From: Mesorhizobium amorphae
Lineage (GTDB): Bacteria > Pseudomonadota > Alphaproteobacteria > Rhizobiales > Rhizobiaceae
Direction of reading: 5' to 3'
NCBI RefSeq assembly: GCF_014843845.1
Contig: NZ_JHQS01000056.1
Span: 124,001-188,000, forward strand
Length of the DNA stretch: 64,000 nt
Positions within the stretch are counted from its first letter, which is position 1. Each line of letters starts with the position of its first letter. Positions 16,772 through 25,041 of the stretch are shown here, piece by piece. A model generated the notes under the pieces. It did no database searches, was not told the DNA's origin, and saw nothing but the letters and a program-made list of their open reading frames with translations. The translations under genes and the position numbers were made by a program.

Positions 16772-17227
16772 ATGGCGAAGCCAATCTACGTGATCAACGG
16801 CCCGAACCTGAATCGGCTCGGCAAGCGCGAGCCGGAAATCTACGGCACGACGACGCTGGCTGAGATCGAGGCCTTCTGCCGCGATGCGGCCGGCGACACG
16901 CCCGTCCGTTTCCATCAGTCGAACAGCGAAGGCCAGATCATCGACTGGATCCACGAAGCGATCGACGAGGGAGCCGGCATCGTCATCAACCCGGCCGGTT
17001 TCTCCTTCACGTCGATTGCGATCCTCGACGCTCTAAAAATGTTTCCCGGCCCGATCGTCGAGCTCCACATCTCGAACATTCACCGGCGCGAGGCCCACTA
17101 TCACCATTCCTACGTGTCGAAGATCGCGACGGCGGTCATCGCGGGTCTGGGCCCGCGCGGCTATCCTGTTGCGGTTCGTGCCATCGCAGACCTGCTTGCG
17201 GCGGCATCGAAGGTGCCAGGACCATGA
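16772..17227 (+). CDS. aroQ: Type II 3-dehydroquinate dehydratase
   Basis: Dodecameric type II dehydroquinase, 151 residues, turning 3-dehydroquinate into 3-dehydroshikimate. Active-site elements are all present: NGPNLNRLGKREPEIYG with the catalytic Tyr, HQSNSEG, NPAGFSFTSIAI and ELHISNIHRREAHYHHSY. The NPAGFSF version departs from the NPGAYTH of common biosynthetic AroQ, fitting a catabolic paralogue (QsuC-like). AAGGAG at 16761-16766 leads to ATG 16772. Its stop overlaps the next ATG by four bases, coupling it to the dehydroshikimate dehydratase. Confidence 0.9.
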   Translation: MAKPIYVINGPNLNRLGKREPEIYGTTTLAEIEAFCRDAAGDTPVRFHQSNSEGQIIDWIHEAIDEGAGIVINPAGFSFTSIAILDALKMFPGPIVELHISNIHRREAHYHHSYVSKIATAVIAGLGPRGYPVAVRAIADLLAAASKVPGP

Positions 17228-19116
17228 AGACCTCCATCGCCACCGTGTCGATCAGCGGCGATTTGCGCGAGAAGCTCGCGGCCATCGCTGCGGCCGGCTT
17301 CGACGGGGTGGAAATATTCGAGAATGACTTTCTTGCCTTCGACGGCAGCCCTTCTGAAGTCGGGCGGATGATCAGGGATCATGGTCTGGAGATCACACTG
17401 TTCCAGCCTTTCCGCGATTTCGAAGGAATGCCCGAACAGCAACGTTCTCGTTCCTTCGATCGAGCGGAGCGCAAGTTCGACCTGATGCAAGAACTCGGCA
17501 CCGACCTGATGCTCGTGTGTTCCAACGTCTCGCCGCTGGCGCTGGGCGGCATCGACCGTGCCGCTGACGATTTCCGCGAGCTAGGCGAACGGGCAGGACG
17601 GCGCGCGATTCGCGTCGGCTACGAGGCGCTCGCCTGGGGGAGGCATATCAGCGACCATCGCGACGCGTGGGAGATTGTCAGGCGTGCGAACCATCCCAAC
17701 ATCGGACTGATCCTGGACTCCTTTCACACCTTGGCCCGACGGGTGGATGTGGAGACGATCCGCGCCATCCCTGGCGATCGCATCTTCATCGTCCAGCTTG
17801 CCGACGCTCCGCTAATTGACATGGACCTGCTGTACTGGAGCCGCCATTTCCGGAACATGCCGGGCGAAGGTGATCTGCCGGTGGTCGACTTCATGCGAGC
17901 GGTCGTGGCAACCGGCTACGACGGTCCGTTGTCGCTCGAAATATTCAATGACCAGTTCCGCGGTGGATCGCCCAGGTCTATCGCGGTCGACGGCCACAGG
18001 TCCCTGGTCTACCTCATGGACCAGGTTGCACGCGCCGAGCCGGACATCGCGATCGACGTGCCGGCCTTGCCGGAACGGGTCGCGGTCAGCGGCATCGAGT
18101 TCGTCGAGTTCGCCGCAAACGAGACCGAGGCTGACGAGTTGGTGCTGCTGCTGCGCGCCATGGGGTTCTCGCTGGTTGGCCGCCACAAGAACAAGGATGT
18201 GGTGCTGCTTCGTCAGGGCGCCATCAACATTGTCGTCAACACCGAGAAAGAGGGGCTGGCGCACTCCTCGTACCTGGTTCACGGCGCTTCTGCCTATGCG
18301 TTCGGATTGAAGGTCGATGATGCGGCCGCAACCGTGGCCCGCGCTCGTGCATTGGGCGCCGAGCCCTTTGAACAACGCCATGGTCCCGATGAGCTGGCGA
18401 TACCGGCAATACGCGGGGTCGGAGGCGGCGTGATCTACTTCATCGACGGCAAGAGCGAATTGGCAAAAGTCTGGGAGATCGAATTCGAACCGGTCGCCGA
18501 CGCAGGCGACGATGCCGGGCTGATGGCAATCGACCACCTCGCTCAATCGATGAACTATGAGGAGATGCTGACCTGGCTGCTTTTTTACACATCGATCTTC
18601 AGGACGAGAAAATTGCCCATGGTGGATGTGATCGATCCGGCCGGCGTCGTGCGCAGCCAGGTCGTGGAGAGCGACGATGGTGGCTGGCTTCGGCTTACCT
18701 TGAACGGTGCGGAGAACCGCAGGACGCTGGCCGGCCATTTTGTCGCTGAGAGCTTCGGCTCGGGCGTGCAGCACTTGGCCTTCGCCAGCCGCGATATTTT
18801 CCAGACCGCCGACCGCTTGGCCGAGCTCGGCTTCAATGTGTTGGAAATTTCACCGAACTACTACGACGATCTCGAAGCACGCCTCGGTCTCGAACCGGAA
18901 TTCTCGAGCCGGTTGCGGAACCGAAACATCCTCTTCGATCGGGACGAGGGAGGCGACTATTTCCAGCTCTACAGCCAGACCTACGGCGAAGGTTTCTTCT
19001 TCGAGATCGTCGAGCGTCGCGGCTATCGAGGCTACGGGGCAGTCAATGCCCCGTTCCGCATTGCCGCCCAGAAGCGAACACTGCGGCCAAAAGGCATGCC
19101 AGCCGTTACGACGTGA
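17224..19116 (+). CDS. qsuB: 3-dehydroshikimate dehydratase fused to an HPPD-like domain
   Basis: Two-domain enzyme of 630 residues, close in length and plan to Corynebacterium QsuB and Pseudomonas QuiC1. The N-terminal TIM barrel (about 1-280) converts 3-dehydroshikimate to protocatechuate. Its metal-binding residues are visible in GYEALAWGRH, ILDSFHTLAR, VQLADAPL and LSLEIFNDQFRG. The C-terminal part (about 285-620) is a pair of VOC modules like 4-hydroxyphenylpyruvate dioxygenase. It keeps the iron triad His-His-Glu (IDHLAQ, VQHLAFAS, FFFEIVERRGY). In characterised relatives this second domain has no proven catalytic function. It closes the operon; protocatechuate ring-cleavage genes are not in this window. 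Confidence 0.9.
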   Translation: MKTSIATVSISGDLREKLAAIAAAGFDGVEIFENDFLAFDGSPSEVGRMIRDHGLEITLFQPFRDFEGMPEQQRSRSFDRAERKFDLMQELGTDLMLVCSNVSPLALGGIDRAADDFRELGERAGRRAIRVGYEALAWGRHISDHRDAWEIVRRANHPNIGLILDSFHTLARRVDVETIRAIPGDRIFIVQLADAPLIDMDLLYWSRHFRNMPGEGDLPVVDFMRAVVATGYDGPLSLEIFNDQFRGGSPRSIAVDGHRSLVYLMDQVARAEPDIAIDVPALPERVAVSGIEFVEFAANETEADELVLLLRAMGFSLVGRHKNKDVVLLRQGAINIVVNTEKEGLAHSSYLVHGASAYAFGLKVDDAAATVARARALGAEPFEQRHGPDELAIPAIRGVGGGVIYFIDGKSELAKVWEIEFEPVADAGDDAGLMAIDHLAQSMNYEEMLTWLLFYTSIFRTRKLPMVDVIDPAGVVRSQVVESDDGGWLRLTLNGAENRRTLAGHFVAESFGSGVQHLAFASRDIFQTADRLAELGFNVLEISPNYYDDLEARLGLEPEFSSRLRNRNILFDRDEGGDYFQLYSQTYGEGFFFEIVERRGYRGYGAVNAPFRIAAQKRTLRPKGMPAVTT

Positions 19117-19247
19117 CCGAAAGCGAAATGTCCACTTTGGCACAAGCTGACCTGGCTCCACGTCCGCTACCTGGCGCTTGGCAAATTCTCGTACTCCCCG
19201 GCCAGCGCTCAGGAACCGCCTTTCCTCGCCTCATCCCACCCCCTCCG

Positions 19248-19262
19248 TTAACCTTTCGTTAA
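19248..19262 (+). promoter_or_regulatory. CtrA-binding site ahead of minC
   Basis: TTAA-CCTTTCG-TTAA is a perfect match to the alphaproteobacterial CtrA consensus TTAA-N7-TTAA. It lies 45 bases before the minC GTG. CtrA control of minCDE is known from Sinorhizobium meliloti, so cell-cycle-timed expression is expected here. Confidence 0.75.
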
Positions 19263-19307
19263 CCATGCCCGGCCTAGCGTTTACCTATCAGTAAGGAATC
19301 GCTGTCC

Positions 19308-20117
19308 GTGACCTTCGCCGCCCCCGTCGAGACCAAATCCATTCGCTTTCGCGCCCGCTCCTTCGTCGCCTTCACGCTGACGCCCGAGGCGCCTTTGGAC
19401 GTGTGGCTGGAGAGCCTCGATCGCTGGATTGGCAACTCGCCCGGCTATTTTGCCGGCCGCCCGGTGGTGCTCGATTTGAACACGCTCAAGCCCGATGTCG
19501 CCGCGATCGAATCGCTGGTCGGCGTGCTTGGTCATCGCGGCATCCGCGTCTATGCCATCGAGCTCGATGGCGGCGCGGAACTCGGGGCCCATCTGCCGCC
19601 GACGCTGGTCGGCGCCAAGGAGGCCACATCGGACGGCTTGCTGCTGCAGCCCGGTCGCAAGGGCAGGGCGGATGACGCCAAGGCGGCAAGCGAATTGAAG
19701 GCGCCTGGCGACGCGCCCGTGGGTGGCGACGCCAAGGCCGGCGCGGCGAGGGCTCACGATGCCAAACCAGGCGCGGCCTTGCCGGCTGACGGCACGCTGA
19801 TGATCCGCACGCCGATCCGCTCGGGGCAGCTTGTGTTTCATCCGCATGGCGACGTCATCGTGCTGGGCTCCGTCGCTTCCGGGTCCGAGATCGTCGCCGC
19901 CGGTTCCATCCACGTCTACGGCACGCTGCGCGGACGCGCCTCGGCCGGCGGGCTCGGCAATTCCGCGGCGCGCATCTTCTGCCGCAAGAACGAAGCCGAA
20001 CTGCTCTCGGTCGACGGCTGGTATTGCACCGCCGAGGAGATGGATCCGTCGGTGCGCAGCAAGGCGGTCCAGGCCTTTCTCGACAACGGCATGCTGCGCA
20101 TCGCGCCGTTCAGCTGA
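19308..20117 (+). CDS. minC: Septum site-determining protein MinC
   Basis: Division inhibitor of 269 residues that blocks FtsZ ring assembly away from midcell when recruited by MinD. The N-terminal FtsZ-binding domain (about 1-110) is joined by an Ala/Gly/Lys-rich linker (about 120-165). The C-terminal beta-helix domain (about 168-269) carries the conserved GQLVFHPHGDVIVLGSVASGSEI and GRASAGGLGNSAARIFC segments. GTG start with AAGGA ten bases upstream. First gene of minCDE; 59 bases separate it from minD. A CtrA box sits in its promoter region. Confidence 0.93.
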   Translation: MTFAAPVETKSIRFRARSFVAFTLTPEAPLDVWLESLDRWIGNSPGYFAGRPVVLDLNTLKPDVAAIESLVGVLGHRGIRVYAIELDGGAELGAHLPPTLVGAKEATSDGLLLQPGRKGRADDAKAASELKAPGDAPVGGDAKAGAARAHDAKPGAALPADGTLMIRTPIRSGQLVFHPHGDVIVLGSVASGSEIVAAGSIHVYGTLRGRASAGGLGNSAARIFCRKNEAELLSVDGWYCTAEEMDPSVRSKAVQAFLDNGMLRIAPFS

Positions 20118-20176
20118 CAGGAACTCGGCGGCGGCGCCGACCGACAAGACAACGAAACAAAAACGGAGGCATTTTC

Positions 20177-20992
20177 ATGGGCAAGGTAGTGGTGGTCACG
20201 TCGGGCAAGGGGGGCGTCGGCAAGACGACCTCGACGGCGGCACTGGGTGCGGCAGTCGCCAAGACCGGCAAGAAGGTGGCGCTGGTCGACTTCGATGTCG
20301 GCTTAAGGAATCTCGACCTGATCATGGGCGCCGAGCGGCGCGTCGTGTTCGACCTGGTCAACGTCATCCAGGGTTCGGCCAAACTGTCGCAGGCGCTGAT
20401 CCGCGATAAAAGGGTCGAGACACTGTTCCTGCTGCCGGCCTCGCAGACGCGCGACAAGGATGCGCTGACCGAAGAGGGCGTCGGCGAGGTCATCGAGCGG
20501 CTGCGCTCGGTGTTCGACTATGTCTTCTGCGACAGCCCTGCCGGCATCGAGCGCGGCGCCCAGCTTGCCATGCGCTTTGCCGACGAGGCAGTCATCGTCA
20601 CCAACCCGGAAGTGAGCTCGGTGCGCGATTCCGATCGCATCATCGGCCTGCTCGACGCCCGCACCATGAAGGCCGAGCAGGGCGAGCAGATCGCCAAGCA
20701 CGTGCTGGTGACGCGCTACGATGCGGCGCGCGCGGCGCGCGGCGAGATGCTCTCGATCGACGACGTTCTGGAAATCCTGTCGACGCCGCTCTTGGGTATC
20801 ATCCCCGAGAGCCAAGATGTGCTGAGGGCCTCGAACCTCGGTTCGCCGGTAACATTGGCCGATCCGCTGACTGCCGCCGCCAAGGCCTATCTCGACGCGG
20901 CACGGCGGCTCGAAGGCGAGGAACTGCCCGTCGTGGTGCCCTTCGAACGCAAGGGCTTCCTCGACCGTCTGCTCGGAAGGAGGGCGGCATGA
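20177..20992 (+). CDS. minD: Septum site-determining ATPase MinD
   Basis: Membrane-associated ATPase of 271 residues that recruits MinC and is stimulated by MinE. The deviant Walker A motif is KGGVGKTTS at 11-19, with both signature lysines. Switch and Walker B regions are at LVDFDVGLRNLDL and YVFCDSPAGIE. The C-terminal amphipathic membrane-targeting helix is FLDRLLGRRAA. GGAGG at 20165-20169 sets ATG 20177. Its stop codon overlaps the minE start (ATGA), so the two are translationally coupled. Confidence 0.95.
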   Translation: MGKVVVVTSGKGGVGKTTSTAALGAAVAKTGKKVALVDFDVGLRNLDLIMGAERRVVFDLVNVIQGSAKLSQALIRDKRVETLFLLPASQTRDKDALTEEGVGEVIERLRSVFDYVFCDSPAGIERGAQLAMRFADEAVIVTNPEVSSVRDSDRIIGLLDARTMKAEQGEQIAKHVLVTRYDAARAARGEMLSIDDVLEILSTPLLGIIPESQDVLRASNLGSPVTLADPLTAAAKAYLDAARRLEGEELPVVVPFERKGFLDRLLGRRAA

Positions 20993-21261
20993 ACATTTTC
21001 GACCTCTTCAAGCGGCGCTCCAGCGCGCCGGTGGCGCGCGAGCGGCTGCAGGTGCTGCTCGCCTATGAGCGCCGCAACCGCAGCCAACCCGACCTGGTCT
21101 CCATCCTGCGCGAGGAGATCATGGCGGTGATCGCCAAGCATGTGCAGATCGACCAGGACTATCTGCAGGTCTCGATGGACCGTGGCGAGACCATGTCGAC
21201 GCTGGAGATCGACATCCAGATCCCCAACAAGAGCGCCGTGCCGCTGGCCATGGCGGGGTGA
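20989..21261 (+). CDS. minE: Cell division topological specificity factor MinE
   Basis: Small protein of 90 residues that triggers MinD ATP hydrolysis and so drives pole-to-pole oscillation. The N-terminal membrane-contacting and MinD-binding part is MNIFDLFKRRSSAPVARERLQVLL. A topological-specificity dimer domain follows with VISKH-like VIAKHVQIDQDYLQVSMDRG. Length is typical for the family. It is the last gene of the operon. Beyond it lie 403 bases with only an intergenic repeat. Confidence 0.95.
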   Translation: MNIFDLFKRRSSAPVARERLQVLLAYERRNRSQPDLVSILREEIMAVIAKHVQIDQDYLQVSMDRGETMSTLEIDIQIPNKSAVPLAMAG

Positions 21262-21290
21262 GGGGCTGACCTCGCGGAACCAGGGTTCCT

Positions 21291-21384
21291 CGCCCCCACG
21301 GAGTGGGGGGTCCGAAGGACGGGCGAGACCCGTGGCTCGCCCCGGCAAAGGTGGCCGCGAAGCGGCCGGAGAGGGGGCTTCGCC
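21291..21384. repeat. Rhizobial-type GC-rich palindromic intergenic repeat (copy A)
   Basis: The 403-base gap after minE contains a two-hairpin block: CGCCCCCACGGAGTGGGGGG at 21291-21310 and GGCCGCGAAGCGGCC at 21353-21367, followed by GGAGAGGGGGCTTCGCC. It resembles the dispersed palindromic elements of rhizobia (RIME-like) and shares the GAGAGGGG tail with copies near 36.7 and 56.6 kb. I see no gene in the remainder, 21385-21664, which should hold the promoter of the coiled-coil gene. Confidence 0.6.
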
Positions 21385-21664
21385 ACGCCGGCGGGTTCCC
21401 TCTAGATCGTTAGAGCGAGGCATTTCCGCCTCTCCGTCCCGGCTTCGCTGAGCCACCTCCTCCCACGTCGCGGGGCGTGCAACCCTAGCTTTTCCAAGGC
21501 CGCGGCTAAATTGCCTCGCGCGGCATCTACCCCCAAATGTCCCCAAATTACCTACAAGCCGGCAGGGGCTTCCCCTACGAAAGCATAGGATGTAAAAGGA
21601 GAAACATTAGCAATTCATTAAGTACGAGGGGTTTGCGTAAGCGGCAGAGTAAGAGGTGTATGAC

Positions 21665-23167
21665 ATGAACCTCAAGAGCCTGATCAAGCGTGCTGAAGAT
21701 GTAGACAAGGTATTCCAGGAGCTGCAGACGGATCTGGCGGAAGCCATCAATGAGTCTCTCGAGTCGCTGGAGAACGATCCGGATGATGATCGCCGGGCAA
21801 AGGGCGACAGTCTGCAAATCGAGGGCGCCAAGGACGAGGTGACCAAGGACGAGGTGACCAAGGGCGAGGTGGCCGAGGCCGAGCCGCCGCCCGAGGACAG
21901 GACAGGACAGCCCGTGCAACGGCTGACGTCCCACACGCAAACCCGGCTGGCCGCATTGGGCGCCGTCGATGGGCTGTTCCACGAAGCGCAGGACTATTTG
22001 GAGGAGATCACCGCGAAACTGTCGGAGATCGGCACCTCGCACCATTTGACGCGCGAATTCCTCACCATCCTGCACGGCGACATCCTTCGCGCCAACGAGC
22101 TTGAACTTGTAAATACCGGCCTGGCCGCGGAACAACGCGCGCTCTCGCAGCAGCTGCACGATGCGGTCAAGAAGCAGCGCGAGCGCGAAAGCGCCGTCGA
22201 GGTGCTGCAGCAACGCGAGACAAGCCTGGTCCAGGAGCGCGAGTCGCTTCGCACCGCCCTGGCCGCGGCAAGGCTGGAACTCGTCGAGGCGGCCAATGCG
22301 AGCGCCAGGCGCGAGGCGGAGTTCGGCGATGCCGTCAAGTCGCTTTCCGACAGGACGGTCGAGGCCAACCGGCGCTCGCGCGAGATCAAGACCTTGCGGG
22401 AAAAGCAGGTCAACCTGTCGATCGATCTCGACAGGGCGCAGAAGCGCGAAGCCGAGGCGCGCCACAGGCTGGACGAGCTGTTGACCACGCATCGCAGCGA
22501 AGCGGCGCGGATCGCTGACCTCGTGGCCGCGCTCGTCAAAAGCGAGAAAGAGGAAATGCGGCTGCAGACCGGGCTCGAGATGGCGCAGGCGAAGCTGTCG
22601 GAAATGACCGAAGCGGCCCGTCTTGTGGAAGCCGACAGGCAGGCCGAGCAGGAGCGTGCCCAGGCCGAGATGAGCGGCCTGCGTGCCGAGATCCAGGGCC
22701 TCCAGTCACGGCTGGAGCTTGCCGCGACCGAGAACGGCGAGGCCGCCGGCGAGGTCGCCAGGCTCAAGACGGAACTGAGCGACGCCATGGCCGAAAAGCA
22801 GATCGCCGATGAACGACTGTCTGCCCTCATGAACGAGAGCGAAAACGACAAGATAAACCTTTCGACCGTGAGCGCGGACCTTTCGCAGCTGACGCTGCAG
22901 CAGGCGTCCGAGCAGATACAGCTCGATATCCAGAAGCAGGAATGCGAGGACCTGCGCGCCGAGATCGCGTCGCTCAATGCCCGCATCCAGGAGCTGTTGC
23001 CCTATGAGCGGCTGCATCGGGTCACCGAGGCCAGGGCGCGCGACGACGCGGCCAGCGCCAGGCCGCGCGACGACGCGGTGGTGGTCGAGATCAAGGGCGT
23101 GGTCGCCGAAAAGGCGCGTGCCACGCACCGGCGGCGCGCCCACCGCAATTTGCGCGCGACTTCGTAA
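21665..23167 (+). CDS. Long coiled-coil protein of unknown function
   Basis: Protein of 500 residues, unrecognised by name. It is almost entirely charged and helical. A short N-terminal region (MNLKSLIKRAEDVDKVF) precedes an acidic stretch with three tandem copies of KDEVT or KGEVA (about 56-70, encoded by a 15-bp direct repeat near 21828-21875). A continuous heptad-type coiled coil rich in Glu/Arg/Leu/Ala follows from about 150 to 470, then a basic tail (ATHRRRAHRNLRATS). There is no signal peptide or membrane span. AAGAGG eight bases upstream favours ATG 21665 over the in-frame GTG 21656. Downstream of minCDE, an intracellular scaffold or filament role is conceivable, but unproven. Confidence 0.7.
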   Translation: MNLKSLIKRAEDVDKVFQELQTDLAEAINESLESLENDPDDDRRAKGDSLQIEGAKDEVTKDEVTKGEVAEAEPPPEDRTGQPVQRLTSHTQTRLAALGAVDGLFHEAQDYLEEITAKLSEIGTSHHLTREFLTILHGDILRANELELVNTGLAAEQRALSQQLHDAVKKQRERESAVEVLQQRETSLVQERESLRTALAAARLELVEAANASARREAEFGDAVKSLSDRTVEANRRSREIKTLREKQVNLSIDLDRAQKREAEARHRLDELLTTHRSEAARIADLVAALVKSEKEEMRLQTGLEMAQAKLSEMTEAARLVEADRQAEQERAQAEMSGLRAEIQGLQSRLELAATENGEAAGEVARLKTELSDAMAEKQIADERLSALMNESENDKINLSTVSADLSQLTLQQASEQIQLDIQKQECEDLRAEIASLNARIQELLPYERLHRVTEARARDDAASARPRDDAVVVEIKGVVAEKARATHRRRAHRNLRATS

Positions 23168-23191
23168 GCAGGCGAATGCGGCGGAGTGCGT

Positions 23192-23249
23192 AATCTCCCC
23201 CACGATGGGGGAGATTGGCTGTTCAGCGCTTCGCCCCCTCACTCCCCCG
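23192..23249. repeat. Palindromic intergenic repeat (copy B)
   Basis: AATCTCCCCCACGATGGGGGAGATT forms a 10-bp stem (written here across 23192-23216 with core CTCCCCC/GGGGGAG). It is followed by GCGCTTCGCCCCCTC. It lies between two convergent genes and runs into the last codons of the ABC exporter gene, so it could also act as the shared terminator. Confidence 0.6.
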
Positions 23250-25041
23250 CTTCATGCTGGTAAAGCTCGTCCATGCTGAGCTTTGCCAATGCCGCGAAGG
23301 GCGCCTGCTTCTTCACCCGGCCGCGGCTCAGGATGACGACGTCGTCGCAGAACGAGATGGTACTGTGGTGGTGGCTGATGACGATGGTGGTGCGGCGGCC
23401 GGCACGCGACTTCAGCGTCTCGACGATGGCCGCTTCCGACAGACCGTCCACGGCATTGGTGGCTTCGTCGAGGATCAGTATGTCGGGATCGCGCACCAGC
23501 GCGCGCGCCAGGGCGATGCGCTGCCTTTGCCCGGCCGACAGGTTGACGCCCCGATAGCCGACCAGCGTCTTGTAGCCCTGCGGCAAATGCTCGATGAATT
23601 CATGTGCCTCGGCCAGCCTGGCGGCGCGCTCGGCGTCGCCGGCCGAGGCCGTGTCGTGGCCGTAGACGATGTTGTCGAGGATCGTGCCGTCCACCAGTTC
23701 CAGCTCCTGGCTGGCTAAGGCGATGTTCTTGCGCCATTGGCCTGGGTCGATCTCGCCAAGTGGCGTCCCGTCGACAAGGATGCTGCCGCCGTCCGGCTCG
23801 ACGAAGCGGCAGAGCAGGTTGACGATCGTCGTCTTGCCGGCACCCGAACGGCCGATCAACGCCGTCGAGCGGCCGCTGCGAACGCTGAACGTGGCCTGGT
23901 GCAGCACCGCCCCGCGCGCATCCGGACCGGGCGTCGAGGCTGCGCCCGCATAGGTGAAGCTGACATCGTCGAAGCTGATCGCCTGGCGCAGGCCGTCGAA
24001 CGGACGGTTGCCTTGCGGCGCCGCCGGCTTGCCTGCGGGGTCGAGCAGCCATTGCACCTCTTCCAGCGAGCCGGAGAGGCCTTGCAACTGGCTCCACGAC
24101 ATCTGCAAGGCGCGCATATGCGGCTGCAGCCGGTAGAGCAGGATCAGGAAGGCGGCGGTCAGCGGGAAGCTGACATTGGCGAGCCACGCGCCGATCACCA
24201 CCATCAGGAACAGCATGGCGTGCAGAACCTCGGTCAGCGGCGGCAAGACGCCCTGACGGGTCGAGAGCACGAAGGCGGCGCGCCGCACACCGTCGGACGC
24301 TCTGTCGAACACCGCCTTCTCGCGGTCCTCCTGGCCGAAGATGCGGATCAGGCGCCCGGCATGCACCAGATGCAGCATTTGCGAGGCAAGCGCGCTGTTG
24401 CGCGCGGCGACGCCGCGGCTCGGCGCCTTCAGCTTGGCCGACAGCAGGGCATGCGCCAGCTGCACCAGCGCCAGCCCGAGCGTCACCAGCAGCGTCATCT
24501 GCCAGGACAAGAGCAGCAGGAAGGCGAGCAGGATGATTGCAGCCGAGGCACTGACGATCGCGCCGAGCAGCGCCTGGATTGCGTCCGAGGCTCGCCAGGA
24601 TTCGTTCGAGATGATGTTGAGCAGCCGTCCGGGGCTCTGCTGCAGGAAGAACGGGTAGCCGACCCTCAGCAGCCGCTCCGACAGCGCGCTGCGGATGGCA
24701 TAGCTTGCCTTGCCGTAAATATGCGCGGTGAGCAACGTGTTGGCGAAGGCAAGGACGTTTTTCAGCACGATCGAGCCGAGGATCGCGGCCGAGATGGCGA
24801 TCAGCCGCTCGCGCTCGCCGAGGTTCGCTCCAATCTGCTGGAGGAGGGCGGAGAAGCCGGCCATGCCGGCTGTGTCGCCATGCCCCATGATGATGCCGAG
24901 CAGCGGAATGATCAGGCCGATGCCGAGGCCTTCAAGCGCCGCACCCGCCAGACCAAGCACCACCACGGCGGGAACAAGCCGCAGCAACCCGCCGCCAAGC
25001 GCGCGGCGCAGCATCGGCAGGGCTGGCGGCATCAGCGTCAT
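23239..25041 (-). CDS. Type I ABC exporter (fused permease-ATPase)
   Basis: Half-transporter of 600 residues: a six-helix membrane domain (about 15-320) and a C-terminal nucleotide-binding domain. The latter shows Walker A GRSGAGKTT, signature LSAGQRQRIALARAL, Walker B ILILDEATNAVD and the H-loop VISHHHSTI. Homodimers of this class export lipids, polysaccharide-linked lipids or peptides. It is the last gene of a coupled operon with two glycosyltransferases and an acyltransferase, sharing one base (TAATG) with the preceding stop. That context makes a role in exporting or flipping an acylated glycan precursor likely (inference). Confidence 0.87.
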   Translation of the reverse strand: MTLMPPALPMLRRALGGGLLRLVPAVVVLGLAGAALEGLGIGLIIPLLGIIMGHGDTAGMAGFSALLQQIGANLGERERLIAISAAILGSIVLKNVLAFANTLLTAHIYGKASYAIRSALSERLLRVGYPFFLQQSPGRLLNIISNESWRASDAIQALLGAIVSASAAIILLAFLLLLSWQMTLLVTLGLALVQLAHALLSAKLKAPSRGVAARNSALASQMLHLVHAGRLIRIFGQEDREKAVFDRASDGVRRAAFVLSTRQGVLPPLTEVLHAMLFLMVVIGAWLANVSFPLTAAFLILLYRLQPHMRALQMSWSQLQGLSGSLEEVQWLLDPAGKPAAPQGNRPFDGLRQAISFDDVSFTYAGAASTPGPDARGAVLHQATFSVRSGRSTALIGRSGAGKTTIVNLLCRFVEPDGGSILVDGTPLGEIDPGQWRKNIALASQELELVDGTILDNIVYGHDTASAGDAERAARLAEAHEFIEHLPQGYKTLVGYRGVNLSAGQRQRIALARALVRDPDILILDEATNAVDGLSEAAIVETLKSRAGRRTTIVISHHHSTISFCDDVVILSRGRVKKQAPFAALAKLSMDELYQHEAGE

